NCBI GenBank assembly: GCA_052161885.1
Contig: CP197396.1
Coordinates: forward strand, 2,604,001-2,668,000
Length of the DNA stretch: 64,000 nucleotides
Reading direction: 5' to 3'
From: QKTW01 sp052161885
GTDB taxonomy: Bacteria; Bacteroidota; Bacteroidia; Chitinophagales; Chitinophagaceae
Shown: positions 8,403 through 17,119 of the stretch, in pieces
How the letters are laid out: each line of letters starts with the position of its first letter
How positions within the stretch are numbered: the first letter of the stretch is position 1
Notes under the pieces: generated by a model
What the model was told of the DNA's origin: nothing
Database searches by the model: none
What the model saw: the letters and a program-made list of their open reading frames with translations, nothing else
Program-made: the position numbers and the translations under genes

Positions 8403-8581
8403 ATTAAAAGCAGATAAAAAGGAAAGATAATCGGATCAGGCTGTACAAAAAACATAAATCTCCGCAATCGATCCCGGTGCAAATGATCCTGGATATGACC
8501 GGTTGAAACAGCAGTATAAACACACAAAGCAACAGCCGCCCCAAAGGAGCAGCTGCCGGTATTGTAGAATGTAAGCTGAGC

Positions 8582-9022
8582 TTATTTTGGTGTAGACTTT
8601 GTGTCTGTTTTAAGCGGCGTTGCACTCACCGCTCCTTTGATATGGATAGTATATTGCGGCTGGCCATTTGCGGCATTGGAAATGATAAACACATCTTTTG
8701 TAAAAGCACCGGGACGACCTTTTGTATTGTACCTGACAGTGATCTCACCGCTTTTACCTGGCTTAACCGGTGCCGAAGACACTTCCGGCCTGGTGCAGCC
8801 GCAGGATGCAGTTGCAGTCTGAACGATCAATGGTTTCTTACCGATATTTTTGAATTTGAATACATGCTCCGCGACAGGGCCTTGCGGAATGTTTTTAAAA
8901 TCAAATGTCTCTTCTTTAAACTTAAACATCGGTCCGTCCTTAAGAGAATCCGGAACCGGGTTCTGGGCCTTTACGCCAAATGCGATCCCGGACAGGGCCA
9001 GCATGATCATTACTTTCTTCAT
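8582..9022 (-). CDS. DUF1573 protein, copy 1
   Basis: A 146-residue exported protein with a signal peptide at residues 1-19 (cleavage near VKAQ) and one DUF1573 domain. The domain has the family pattern: FKEETFDFKNIPQGPVAEH, then KNIGKKPLIVQTATASCGCT, then KPGKSGEITVRYNTKGRPG. DUF1573 is an immunoglobulin-like beta-sandwich of unknown function, common in Bacteroidota. The ASCGCT motif with two close cysteines is invariant in all four local copies. It is the most downstream of four tandem paralogues on the minus strand. No enzyme active site is evident. Confidence 0.8.
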   Translation of the reverse strand: MKKVMIMLALSGIAFGVKAQNPVPDSLKDGPMFKFKEETFDFKNIPQGPVAEHVFKFKNIGKKPLIVQTATASCGCTRPEVSSAPVKPGKSGEITVRYNTKGRPGAFTKDVFIISNAANGQPQYTIHIKGAVSATPLKTDTKSTPK

Positions 9023-9115
9023 ACAAAAATTTTCTTTTGCAAAACAGTACAGATGTTTCTACTCTGATACTTTGCTGACACAATTTTAAAAAACTTCTTT
9101 TATAGTCCTGCCTTA

Positions 9116-9598
9116 TTATTTGGTATCCGCAGTCTTTGCCGCTACTGTTCCCTTTATATGAAGCTCGTAGCGGGGCTTATCACTTACCGCATTAGAAACA
9201 ATATATACATCTTTCATAAATGGACCTACATGTTTTTCAGTAGTGTAACGTACTGTTATTTTACCGGATTTCCCCGGCAGGATGGGTTCTGTAGGCCACT
9301 CAGGCTTTGTACAGCCGCAGGAAGCACTGGCGCTTTGTATGATCAGTGGTTCTTTGCCAATGTTTTTAAACTCGAACACATGTTCTGCAACAGGTCCTTC
9401 TTTCAGGTCTTTAAAATCATAGGTTTCCTCTTTAAAACGGAATCGCGGGCCTTTTTTATCATCCGGTTTGGGGTTAGTTTTCGCAGGCGTTACAACCGTA
9501 GCAATAACTGCGGGCGATGATTGCGGTTTAAGTTCGGACTGGGCAAATGCACCAGAAGAAAGGGCAGAGAAAAGCAGTGCCGGGATAATTTTTTTCAT
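9116..9598 (-). CDS. DUF1573 protein, copy 2
   Basis: A 160-residue exported protein with a signal peptide (residues 1-19, SGAFAQ) and a 30-residue Pro/Lys-rich linker before one DUF1573 domain. The core is very close to copy 3: both read GPVAEHVFEFKN and KEPLIIQSASASCGCT, which points to a recent duplication. It ends KGTVAAKTADTK. A terminator lies between copies 3 and 2 (9673-9693), so copy 2 may have its own promoter. Function unknown. Confidence 0.8.
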   Translation of the reverse strand: MKKIIPALLFSALSSGAFAQSELKPQSSPAVIATVVTPAKTNPKPDDKKGPRFRFKEETYDFKDLKEGPVAEHVFEFKNIGKEPLIIQSASASCGCTKPEWPTEPILPGKSGKITVRYTTEKHVGPFMKDVYIVSNAVSDKPRYELHIKGTVAAKTADTK

Positions 9599-9672
9599 AT
9601 AAAATCTGTTTAGGTTTATACAGTTAAAGACGCGGAAACACTGAGTTTAGTTGGTACAGGTACAAAATAAAA

Positions 9673-9693
9673 CAGCCACCATAACGGTGGCTG
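9673..9693 (-). terminator. Terminator after DUF1573 copy 3
   Basis: On the minus strand CAGCCACC pairs with GGTGGCTG around a five-base loop and is followed by TTTTATTTTG. It sits 24 bp after the stop of copy 3 and so separates the transcription of copies 3 and 2. Confidence 0.7.
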
Positions 9694-9716
9694 AAATATA
9701 AATTTTAGACGGTTGC

Positions 9717-10190
9717 TTATTTAGCTGGTGCAGGAGCTGGTGCTGATTGTACCGGAGCTGCAGATTCTACCGTCCCTTTGATGTGCAGTTCGTAGCGTTC
9801 TTTTTCAGAAACAGCGTTAGAAACGATATACACGTCTTTAGTAAACGGACCTACACGACCTTGTGTATTGTAGTGAACAGTGATCTTGCCTTTTTTACCT
9901 GGCAGGATTGGTTCTTTAGGCCATTCAGGAGTAGTACAACCGCAGGATGCGCTTGCGCTCTGGATGATCAGCGGCTCTTTACCAGTATTTTTAAATTCGA
10001 AAACGTGCTCTGCAACAGGACCTTCTTTGATGTTTTTAAAATCCCAGGTTTCCTCTTTAAACTGGAACTTAGGACCATTTTTAGTATCCTTTGCAGGAGC
10101 TGCCTGCTGCTGAGGCGCAGGAGTGGCCGTTTGTGCCTGAACACCGTAAGCTGCTGCTGCAAGGCAAAGCGTGATGAACACTTTTTTCAT
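9717..10190 (-). CDS. DUF1573 protein, copy 3
   Basis: A 157-residue exported protein with a signal peptide at residues 1-19 (VQAQ), a Gln/Ala/Pro linker and one DUF1573 domain with KEPLIIQSASASCGCT and LPGKKGKITVHYNTQGR. A Pro-Ala tail of about 15 residues follows the domain. Closest in sequence to copy 2. Role unknown. Confidence 0.8.
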   Translation of the reverse strand: MKKVFITLCLAAAAYGVQAQTATPAPQQQAAPAKDTKNGPKFQFKEETWDFKNIKEGPVAEHVFEFKNTGKEPLIIQSASASCGCTTPEWPKEPILPGKKGKITVHYNTQGRVGPFTKDVYIVSNAVSEKERYELHIKGTVESAAPVQSAPAPAPAK

Positions 10191-10297
10191 AACTGAATAT
10201 TTGTTTGTTTGTTTTTAGAAAAGCAATATAATAGTAATCGGGTTATTATACCTTGTATTTTTTTAAAAGCACTGCAGCTTGCAGGTTATAAAAAACA

Positions 10298-10774
10298 TTA
10301 ATTTGTTTTCATCATTGAATTATTCTCCGGCACTGATGTAGTAGGAGCTTTTTCCACATTTCCTTTAATAGTCAGCACCTTAACACCAGCATTGGATGTA
10401 ACAGTAAGCGTTTTTGTAAACTGGCCCGGACGTCCTGATGTGTTGTAAGAAGCCTTAATCGTACCTGTTTTACCCGGAGCAATCGGCTCTTTAGTGTAAG
10501 AAGGTGTAGTACAGCCGCAGGATGCCTGCACATGCTGAATAATCAGGGGTTCTTTACCTGTGTTTTTAAACTGGAACTCATAATCGGCGGCAGGACCTTC
10601 CTGCACATCTCCAAAATCATGGTTATCAGCTTTAAACTCCATATTGTTTACAGAAAGCGTACCTGAGGCAGGTGTTGCAGCAGCGGGATTTTGTACAGTT
10701 GTTTTTTTCTCCTGGGCTATAGTTGCACCTGCTGCAAGGCAAACCAGGCTTAATGAAAGAATTACTTTTTTCAT
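10298..10774 (-). CDS. DUF1573 protein, copy 4 (first in transcription order)
   Basis: A 158-residue exported protein, the most divergent of the four. It has a signal peptide (MKKVILSLSLVCLAAGATIA), a low-complexity linker and a domain with NHDFGDVQEGPAADYEFQFK, QASCGCTTPSY and IAPGKTGTIKASYNTSGRPG. The frame is open to 10822, but the -7 box at 10820-10827 makes the ATG at 10774 the only sensible start. It is separated from the divergent GT9 gene by 184 bp that contain both promoters. Confidence 0.8.
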   Translation of the reverse strand: MKKVILSLSLVCLAAGATIAQEKKTTVQNPAAATPASGTLSVNNMEFKADNHDFGDVQEGPAADYEFQFKNTGKEPLIIQHVQASCGCTTPSYTKEPIAPGKTGTIKASYNTSGRPGQFTKTLTVTSNAGVKVLTIKGNVEKAPTTSVPENNSMMKTN

Positions 10775-10819
10775 ATGTATGTTTTCTTTAAAAAATACAG
10801 GGTACACAACCCTTTGATA

Positions 10820-10827
10820 CAAATTTA
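10820..10827 (-). promoter_or_regulatory. -7 promoter box of DUF1573 copy 4
   Basis: On the minus strand the sequence is TAAATTTG (TAnnTTTG). The expected leader is about 40 nt, which fixes the start codon at 10774. Confidence 0.55.
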
Positions 10828-10944
10828 AACAGCAGGAAGTTTTATCCCAACTATTTTTTAGTTAATAGACAACAATTTTAAAGCCAGAGATGGGGCGGAC
10901 GTTAAAGTTTTGCTGTTAAACCGGTGTTAAAGCACAGGGAATAG

Positions 10945-10952
10945 TATTTTTG
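10945..10952 (+). promoter_or_regulatory. -7 promoter box of the GT9 gene
   Basis: TATTTTTG matches TAnnTTTG and is followed after six bases by the ATG at 10959. The transcript is probably leaderless. Confidence 0.6.
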
Positions 10953-10958
10953 CACCCC

Positions 10959-11969
10959 ATGCCCAGATTTCTGATCATACAAACTGCTTTTATCGGCGAT
11001 GTTGTCCTGGCAACAGCGCTTATCGAAAAACTTCATGCTTTCTACCCCGGTGCGACAATAGATTTTATGCTCCGGAAAGGAAATGAGGGCCTGCTGACGG
11101 GCAATTCTAAAGTGCGCAAAGTATGGGTCTGGGATAAGAAAAAACAGAAAATACGCAACCTGCTGGGGCTGGCAATGTCTATCCGCAGGGAAAAATACGA
11201 TTATGTGATCAACCCGCATCGTTTTGCCACATCGGGTATTGTTACGCTGCTTTCCGGTGCAGAAAACCGCATCGGTTTTGATAAAAATCCGCTGTCGTTC
11301 TGTTATACAAAAACCATAAAGCATCTCATATCAGCGCCATACGATCCTGCGCCCATCCATGAAACGCAACGTAACCAGATGCTGATAGCCGGCATTACGG
11401 ACGCAACACCGGCCTGGCCTGCCCTGTACCCGTCAGAGGCAGATTTTGAGAAAGTTGCACAATGGCAAAAAGAACCTTACGTGTGCATTGCGCCATCTTC
11501 TGTGTGGTTTACCAAGCAGTTCCCTGTACAGAAATGGATCAATCTGCTGGACGAAATGCCCGCAAACTATAACGTTTATCTGCTGGGCGGTCCGGATGAC
11601 AGTGCCATTGCGGCAGAAATAATTAACGGTACCGGCAACAAAAAAGTGACCAGCCTGTGTGGCCAGCTGAATTTCCTGCAATCTGCAGCACTGATGAAAG
11701 GAGCCGCCATGAACTACGTAAATGATTCTGCCCCCCTTCATTTTTGCTCTGCCGTTGCTGCACCTGTTACAGCCGTATATTGCTCTACAGTTCCGGCATT
11801 TGGCTTTGGGCCGGTGAGAAGCAACGGACGCATCGTAGAAATAGCAGAAAGGCTGTATTGCAGGCCCTGTGGGCTGCATGGAAGAAAAACATGCCCTGAA
11901 GGGCATTTCCGCTGCGCAATGGATATTACCAATCAACAATTACTGGAATGGACTTCGAATACGATATAA
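10959..11969 (+). CDS. Glycosyltransferase family 9 (heptosyltransferase-like)
   Basis: A 336-residue GT-B fold protein of the ADP-heptose:LPS heptosyltransferase family. It shows the N-terminal RFLIIQTAFIGDVVLATALIE, the central VCIAPSSVWFTKQFP and YLLGGPDD, and the C-terminal GAAMNYVNDSAPLHFCSAV with a conserved Asp. It probably adds a sugar to the lipopolysaccharide core on the cytoplasmic side. An in-frame TTG at 10950 lies within the -7 box, so the ATG at 10959 is used. Its last 22 bases overlap the next gene, which indicates a shared transcript and probable translational coupling. Confidence 0.85.
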   Translation: MPRFLIIQTAFIGDVVLATALIEKLHAFYPGATIDFMLRKGNEGLLTGNSKVRKVWVWDKKKQKIRNLLGLAMSIRREKYDYVINPHRFATSGIVTLLSGAENRIGFDKNPLSFCYTKTIKHLISAPYDPAPIHETQRNQMLIAGITDATPAWPALYPSEADFEKVAQWQKEPYVCIAPSSVWFTKQFPVQKWINLLDEMPANYNVYLLGGPDDSAIAAEIINGTGNKKVTSLCGQLNFLQSAALMKGAAMNYVNDSAPLHFCSAVAAPVTAVYCSTVPAFGFGPVRSNGRIVEIAERLYCRPCGLHGRKTCPEGHFRCAMDITNQQLLEWTSNTI

Positions 11970-12514
11970 AAAACTGCATCCGTACGCTGGAAGAAGGCGG
12001 TACTATACTTTACCCCACAGATACGGTATGGGGTGTTGGTTGCGATGCATTGAATAAAGCAGCTGTAGAAAGAGTATTTGCCCTGAAGCAAAGGCCCAAA
12101 GAAAAAAGCCTGATCATATTACTGGCCGATGCCCGCGATATTATTCAATATGTTGCAGCACCGCCACCAGACATCATCGGCATTGTTGAGAGTTTTACCG
12201 CTCCAACAACCGTGATTTATGAAGGAGCCATCGGCTTCCCCGAGAATCTTGTTCATGAAGATGGCAGCATAGCCATACGCGTAACGGATGACCCTTTCTG
12301 TAAAGCGCTGATCAAACGCCTACAGCGGCCACTTGTGTCCACATCTGCCAATCTCAGCGGTCAGCCCACTCCTGCATTTTTCAACCAGGTGCCGGAGGAA
12401 ATACAAAAAGGCGCCGGGTATGTGGTACAATACCGCCAGGAAGACGTGACCGAACGGACTCCATCACAGATCATCCGGATAGATGACGAGGGCAATATTA
12501 CCAGGATACGGTAA
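11948..12514 (+). CDS. tsaC: L-threonylcarbamoyladenylate synthase (TsaC/Sua5/YrdC)
   Basis: A 188-residue YrdC-fold enzyme that makes threonylcarbamoyl-AMP from threonine, bicarbonate and ATP, the first step of the t6A modification at position 37 of ANN-reading tRNAs. Diagnostic segments are GTILYPTDTVWGVGCDALN, KEKSLIILLAD, and STSANLSGQPTP near residue 130. It is a short form without the Sua5 extension. It overlaps the GT9 gene by 22 bp and is followed about 180 bp later by the CCA-adding enzyme, giving a small tRNA-maturation neighbourhood. Confidence 0.92.
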   Translation: MDFEYDIKNCIRTLEEGGTILYPTDTVWGVGCDALNKAAVERVFALKQRPKEKSLIILLADARDIIQYVAAPPPDIIGIVESFTAPTTVIYEGAIGFPENLVHEDGSIAIRVTDDPFCKALIKRLQRPLVSTSANLSGQPTPAFFNQVPEEIQKGAGYVVQYRQEDVTERTPSQIIRIDDEGNITRIR

Positions 12515-12524
12515 AAAGGCATTA

Positions 12525-12660
12525 CCGCTAAGAAACGCCAGGCATAACTGTCTTTCAGGAGCACTGAAAGGTTTTTCTCAGCGCAGGTAGCGTATCATAA
12601 GCCTTTGCGCTGCTTTGCAACTAACTTCGCCTCTTTGCGGTAAAAAGCACATAGAGTTTT
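12525..12660. repeat. Interspersed inverted repeat with CTTTGCG words, copy A
   Basis: Outer arms TTACCGCTAAG (near the start) and CTTTGCGGTAA (near 12633-12643) pair with a few mismatches. Between them CTTTGCG-type words recur (12602, 12613, 12634). A similar layout is present at 33900-34010, so this appears to be a dispersed extragenic repeat. The 3' end overlaps the promoter of the CCA gene. Confidence 0.45.
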
Positions 12661-12668
12661 TATTTTTG
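12661..12668 (+). promoter_or_regulatory. -7 promoter box of the CCA gene
   Basis: TATTTTTG matches TAnnTTTG; a TTTG at 12634-12637 could serve as a -33 element with a slightly long 23-bp spacer. It supports translation from the ATG at 12696 rather than the upstream in-frame TTG at 12615. Confidence 0.55.
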
Positions 12669-12695
12669 CAAACCAACATCCCTGATTTTATTATA

Positions 12696-14120
12696 ATGGA
12701 CATCAGTTGCAGCCCTGAAGAGAAGAAATTGCTGGAAACCATTGGCCTTGCGGCTGAAAAGCTCGGTGTGCCCTGCTACCTGATCGGCGGCTTTGTACGG
12801 GACAAGCTCATTGGCCGTCCTACCAAAGATGCAGACATTGTGTGTGTGGGAGACGGCATAGCGCTGGCGCATGAAGTTGCCGATTCTTTCAGACCCAGGC
12901 CTAAAGTAAACTTTTTCAAAACATATGGTACCGCGCAGATAAAGCTTCAGAATGGCTTTGAAGTGGAATTTGTAGGCGCCCGGAAAGAATCGTACAAAGA
13001 GCATTCACGCAAACCGGATGTAGAGGCCGGCACCCTGCAGGACGATCAGAACCGGCGGGACTTTACCGTCAATGCCCTCGCCATCAGCCTGAACAAAGTC
13101 GATTTCGGAAAGCTTGTAGACCCGTTCAATGGGCTGGAGGACATGAAACACAAAATCCTCCGCACACCGCTGGACCCGGATATCACTTTTTCCGACGATC
13201 CGTTGCGTATGATGCGCGGCATCCGCTTTGCCACACAGCTTGGTTATGAAATATATCCCGAGACTTTTGAGGCCATAGAAAGAAATAAAAAGCGCATCCG
13301 CATCATTTCCCAGGAACGTATAACAGATGAGCTCAATAAAATAATGCTGGCACCCAAGCCTTCTGTAGGCCTTGACTTGCTGTACAGAACAGGTCTGCTG
13401 CATGAATTTTTCCCGCAGTTTACGGAGCTTGCAGGCACTGAAATGATTGAAGGTAAAGGCCATAAAGACAACTTTTATCACACACTGCAGGTAATCGACA
13501 ACGTAGCCGCACGTAGCAGCGATCTGTGGCTGCGCTGGGCCGCCCTGCTGCACGATATAGGCAAGCCTGCAACCAAGCGTTATGAGCCCGGCACCGGCTG
13601 GACATTTCACGGCCACGATGCTGTGGGAGAACGCATGACACCCAAAATATTCAGACAGCTGAAACTGCCGCAGAACGACCGTATGAAGTACGTGGCGAAA
13701 CTTGTGGCATTGCACCTCCGGCCTATCAGTCTTTCAAAAGAAGACATCACGGACTCTGCAATGCGCCGCCTGCTCTTCGATGCCGGTGACGACCTGGAAG
13801 ACCTGATGATACTCTGCGAAAGCGATATCACCTCAAAAAACAAACTGAAGGTAAAACGCTTTCTTGCCAACTTTGAGCTGGTAAAAGAACGCCTCAAGGA
13901 AGTGGAAGAAAAGGACCGTATCCGCAACTGGCAGCCGCCTATTGACGGTGCCGAGATCATGCAGATATTTAACCTGCCGCCATCGCGCGAGGTGGGCTTT
14001 ATAAAAACAGCCGTACGCGAGGCCATACTCGATGGCATTATACCCAACAGCTATGAGGCAGCTTATGAATTTATGATGCAGAAAGCCACCGAACTGGGCA
14101 TAAAACCGGTAACGCAATAA
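12696..14120 (+). CDS. cca: CCA tRNA nucleotidyltransferase with HD domain
   Basis: A 474-residue enzyme that adds or repairs the 3' CCA of tRNAs. The class II nucleotidyltransferase head has GGFVRDKLIGRPTKDADIV near residues 30-48, with the metal-binding carboxylates, and RRDFTVNALAISL near 120. The arm helix reads RMMRGIRFATQLGY. A C-terminal HD phosphohydrolase module carries LLHDIGKPATKRY, expected to have phosphatase or phosphodiesterase activity. The start at 12696 is set by the -7 box at 12661. One of the two tRNA-Val genes at 60.3 kb lacks an encoded CCA and would need this enzyme. Confidence 0.93.
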   Translation: MDISCSPEEKKLLETIGLAAEKLGVPCYLIGGFVRDKLIGRPTKDADIVCVGDGIALAHEVADSFRPRPKVNFFKTYGTAQIKLQNGFEVEFVGARKESYKEHSRKPDVEAGTLQDDQNRRDFTVNALAISLNKVDFGKLVDPFNGLEDMKHKILRTPLDPDITFSDDPLRMMRGIRFATQLGYEIYPETFEAIERNKKRIRIISQERITDELNKIMLAPKPSVGLDLLYRTGLLHEFFPQFTELAGTEMIEGKGHKDNFYHTLQVIDNVAARSSDLWLRWAALLHDIGKPATKRYEPGTGWTFHGHDAVGERMTPKIFRQLKLPQNDRMKYVAKLVALHLRPISLSKEDITDSAMRRLLFDAGDDLEDLMILCESDITSKNKLKVKRFLANFELVKERLKEVEEKDRIRNWQPPIDGAEIMQIFNLPPSREVGFIKTAVREAILDGIIPNSYEAAYEFMMQKATELGIKPVTQ

Positions 14121-14128
14121 ACAGCTTT

Positions 14129-14641
14129 ATGGCAGTCATATTTGTAAAAAAAGGAGACATCACCAAAATGCAGACCGACGCGATCGTCAACGCCGCCAAC
14201 ACGTCTCTGCTGGGCGGTGGCGGTGTGGATGGTGCGATACACAGGGCTGCCGGCCCGGAGCTGGTAATGGAATGCCGTATGCTGCATGGCTGCAAAACGG
14301 GAGAAGCTAAAATAACCAAGGGTTACCGACTGCCGGCTGCATACGTTATCCACACAGTAGGGCCTGTATGGAATGGCGGCGGTAAAAATGAGGAAGGCTT
14401 GTTGTACAAGGCTTATTACAACAGTTTGCTTGTGGCCAAAACAAATGCCATAAAGACAATAGCTTTTCCCAACATCAGTACAGGCATTTACCGTTTTCCG
14501 AAAGACAAGGCAGCAGTTGTTGCTTTAAAAGCCGTAAAAGATTTTGAAATTGATTTTTCCGAAGCCATCAGCGAGATACATTTCGTATGCTTTGATGAGG
14601 AGAATTTCAGGATTTATTCGGATTTGAGAATTGAGAATTGA
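14129..14641 (+). CDS. Macrodomain protein (O-acetyl-ADP-ribose deacetylase-like)
   Basis: A 170-residue single macrodomain of the MacroD/YmdB class. It contains GDITKMQTDAIVNAANTSL at residues 9-27, GGGGVDGAIHRAAG at about 29-42, and the phosphate loop ISTGIYRFP near residue 116. These bind ADP-ribose; family members remove O-acetyl or mono-ADP-ribosyl groups. It starts eight bases after the CCA gene, so both are probably co-transcribed. A link to RNA or tRNA ends is possible but unproven. Confidence 0.9.
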   Translation: MAVIFVKKGDITKMQTDAIVNAANTSLLGGGGVDGAIHRAAGPELVMECRMLHGCKTGEAKITKGYRLPAAYVIHTVGPVWNGGGKNEEGLLYKAYYNSLLVAKTNAIKTIAFPNISTGIYRFPKDKAAVVALKAVKDFEIDFSEAISEIHFVCFDEENFRIYSDLRIEN

Positions 14642-14818
14642 GATTTGGGAATTGGGATTCAGTACCTGGGATTTAAACCTGCAGCTTGATACTTGATACT
14701 TGATACTTGATACTAACAACTCACTATTCACCATTGATCATTCACGTTTCACCTTTGATATTTCATCATTCACTATTGCTTGTTCACCATTGATCATTCA
14801 CCATTTACTATTTACACA
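14642..14818. repeat. Intergenic simple-sequence tract (CTTGATA and ATTCACCATT words)
   Basis: Four tandem CTTGATA units lie at 14685-14714, followed by a run of ATTCACCATTGATCATTCAC-like words to the start codon at 14819. The same vocabulary recurs at 25316, 31983, 32606, 33471, 34519, 35750 and 43090, always between genes. No coding potential is seen. Confidence 0.7.
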
Positions 14819-15991
14819 ATGAACATCCGCCAACAGTTTCAGCAGCATGTAGCGCAGACCTCACCCGCGCCGGTAGGTTTACACATTACCCGCGCCGAGG
14901 GCAACTACCTGTATGATGCAGATGGGAAAAAATATCTTGACCTTATCGGTGGCATCAGCGTATGTAACATCGGGCATCGTCACCCAAAGGTGGTTGAGGC
15001 TATAAAACGACAGGCCGACGAATACCTGCATATTATGGTTTACGGAGAACTGCTGCAGACACCGCAAGTTGCTTATGCCAGTTTACTTGCCGCTAATCTT
15101 CCCGCAAGCCTTAACTGTGTATACTTTACCAACTCCGGCGCTGAAGCCACAGAAGGCGCAATAAAACTGGCACGCAGAGTTACGCGACGGCCCAATATCA
15201 TCAGCTGCATCAGCAGCTATCATGGTGCCACACTGGGCGCACTCAGTGTAATGGGAGACGAATACTGGCGCAATGCTTTCCGGCCGCTGATGCCGGGCGT
15301 AGACCGTTACAATTATAACTCGCAGGAACTTATCGATGCTGTAAGCATGCAAACGGCATGTGTGATCATAGAAACCGTACAGGCCGAGGCGGGCGTAATA
15401 GAACCGCGAACAGAATGGCTGCAGCAATTGCGTGAAAAATGTACGGCAACAGGTACACTGCTTGTATTTGATGAAATACAATGCGGCTTTGGCCGCACAG
15501 GCAAGCTATGGGGTTTTGAGCATTATGATGTTATCCCCGATATTGTTTTACTGGGCAAGGCTTTGGGCGCCGGCATGCCCATGGGCGCTTTTGTTTCCTC
15601 TTTTCAGCATATGCAATCATTTACAGATAATCCCGTGCTGGGGCATATTACTACATTTGGCGGACACCCGGTATGCTGTGCAGCAGGCATGGCAGGCATG
15701 AATGCGCTGCTGGAAGAACAGCTCATTGAACAGGTTGCTGAAAAAGAAGCCCTGTTCCGGCAACTACTGCAGCATAAATCCATAAAAGCAGTACGCAGCA
15801 AAGGTTTGCTGATGGCCATAGAACTGGAAGATATGGACCATGTATTGCAGACACTGCAGAAAGGTATACAGGAAGGCATTTTCTCCGACTGGTTCCTGTT
15901 TGCCTCCAACTGTATCAGGATGGCACCGCCACTTACTATTACTAAAGATGAGATCAGGATGGCATGCGATATTTTATTACGTTGCCTGTAA
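14819..15991 (+). CDS. Class III PLP aminotransferase (acetylornithine/ornithine type)
   Basis: A 390-residue aminotransferase of the acetylornithine/ornithine/4-aminobutyrate group. Key features are TNSGAEATEGAIKLARR near residues 105-120, SYHGATLGALSVMGD, LVFDEIQCGFGRTG near 225 with the PLP-nitrogen Asp, and the Schiff-base lysine in LLGKALGAGMPMGAF near 252. The exact substrate is not determined. The frame is open upstream into the simple-sequence tract, so the ATG at 14819 followed by MNIRQQFQQH is taken. No arginine-biosynthesis genes lie nearby. Confidence 0.9.
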   Translation: MNIRQQFQQHVAQTSPAPVGLHITRAEGNYLYDADGKKYLDLIGGISVCNIGHRHPKVVEAIKRQADEYLHIMVYGELLQTPQVAYASLLAANLPASLNCVYFTNSGAEATEGAIKLARRVTRRPNIISCISSYHGATLGALSVMGDEYWRNAFRPLMPGVDRYNYNSQELIDAVSMQTACVIIETVQAEAGVIEPRTEWLQQLREKCTATGTLLVFDEIQCGFGRTGKLWGFEHYDVIPDIVLLGKALGAGMPMGAFVSSFQHMQSFTDNPVLGHITTFGGHPVCCAAGMAGMNALLEEQLIEQVAEKEALFRQLLQHKSIKAVRSKGLLMAIELEDMDHVLQTLQKGIQEGIFSDWFLFASNCIRMAPPLTITKDEIRMACDILLRCL

Positions 15992-15996
15992 AATAA

Positions 15997-16024
15997 AAAG
16001 GCCCTGCTGGATAGCGGGGCCTTT
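15997..16024 (+). terminator. Terminator of the class III aminotransferase gene
   Basis: AAAGGCCCTGC pairs with GCGGGGCCTTT (one G-U) around a six-base loop, just after the stop codon. A-rich and T-rich flanks let it act in both directions, so it may also end the convergent lipoprotein gene. Confidence 0.8.
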
Positions 16025-16049
16025 ACCTTTTAGTCAATCATCGGCACTA

Positions 16050-16892
16050 TTAATGCAGGACCACATTGTATGTATGCCCGTTTACAGTGTATGTAGCCAT
16101 AGCATCGCAGATACCATTGCCGTAATCCAGTGTGCGGATATTACCATTGGGCGGTGTGATCTGTAATGTTCCCTGTTCTATCCAACGGCAATTCAATGCA
16201 ATAATCAGCGGAGATGTAATACTCATGGTAAACACATTACCGTTAGCACGTGTTATACTGCCGCTGCCGGTCACAGAGTATACATCATCATTCCATGCTG
16301 CAGTATTATAGCCTTGTGTCCAGGTACGCACACGTGTGGAAGTATTGCTGATCGTACCATTATTGTTGGCCAGGATTATAGAACCGTTTACAGAAATATT
16401 AAAATAAGGCTGCCCGCTGGCGTTGGTTCCCATATTCTGCACCGTTTTAGTACCGGTTACCTGGTTATCATCTACAAAATAATTGCTGAATGTTATAGAA
16501 TGCATAGAACCGCTGTCTTTGTAATGGCCTGAATAGGAAACTATAATCTGACCGCGGCGATTAATTCCGTCTCTGCAAAGGCAGTTTGCGGAGCCAAAAT
16601 CGATAGTAACCTTATGCGGTACGGACACGGTATCTCTTGTAACGGTGGCACAGCCGCTGAGTATACTCGGCGCAACCCTCAGATCAGCCACACTGCCGGT
16701 ATTGCTTGCTTCATCAGCAATAGACTGTACATCATCATATGTTTTTTCCGTCGTTGAATTATCAGATGCAAGACCAGTTTCTTCAGGTACAGATGATGAA
16801 CTGTCATTAGCCTTATGGCAGGCTGTGAAAGTAAATACAGCCATAGTCAGCAAAGAAGTGCCGATTGTTAAGAATTTGCGGGAGCGTCTCAT
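16050..16892 (-). CDS. Uncharacterised lipoprotein
   Basis: A 280-residue exported lipoprotein. Its signal peptide ends in a lipobox-like FTFTAC at about residue 25. A Ser/Glu-rich stretch follows, then a beta-rich body from about residue 75 (VTIDFGSANCLCRDGINRRG) with many Thr/Ser/Gly strands and one Cys-x-Cys. I do not recognise a named domain. It faces the class III aminotransferase gene across a shared terminator and has about 200 bp of AT-rich DNA upstream. Confidence 0.7.
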   Translation of the reverse strand: MRRSRKFLTIGTSLLTMAVFTFTACHKANDSSSSVPEETGLASDNSTTEKTYDDVQSIADEASNTGSVADLRVAPSILSGCATVTRDTVSVPHKVTIDFGSANCLCRDGINRRGQIIVSYSGHYKDSGSMHSITFSNYFVDDNQVTGTKTVQNMGTNASGQPYFNISVNGSIILANNNGTISNTSTRVRTWTQGYNTAAWNDDVYSVTGSGSITRANGNVFTMSITSPLIIALNCRWIEQGTLQITPPNGNIRTLDYGNGICDAMATYTVNGHTYNVVLH

Positions 16893-17087
16893 AAAATGCG
16901 TGATTTTAAGATAAGACCAGCCCCCAATTATTAAGTTTAACTTTAATAAAAATTATTTCCACACAATTGGCCTGCTGCCATTAAAGCATTATACAAAGAC
17001 AAATGCTTGTCGTTCAGTCTGCTAGCATTTTTACGGAGAAAACACAGTGCTGCATCTGGCAGATAAGTAGGAATAGAAATTTATAAC

Positions 17088-17095
17088 TACATTTG
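17088..17095 (+). promoter_or_regulatory. -7 promoter box of the UDP-glucose dehydrogenase gene
   Basis: TACATTTG (TAnnTTTG) lies 24 bp before the ATG at 17120. An upstream in-frame TTG at 17093 falls inside this box and is rejected as start. Confidence 0.55.
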
Positions 17096-17119
17096 CGCTG
17101 CTTTTTCAGACAAAAAATT

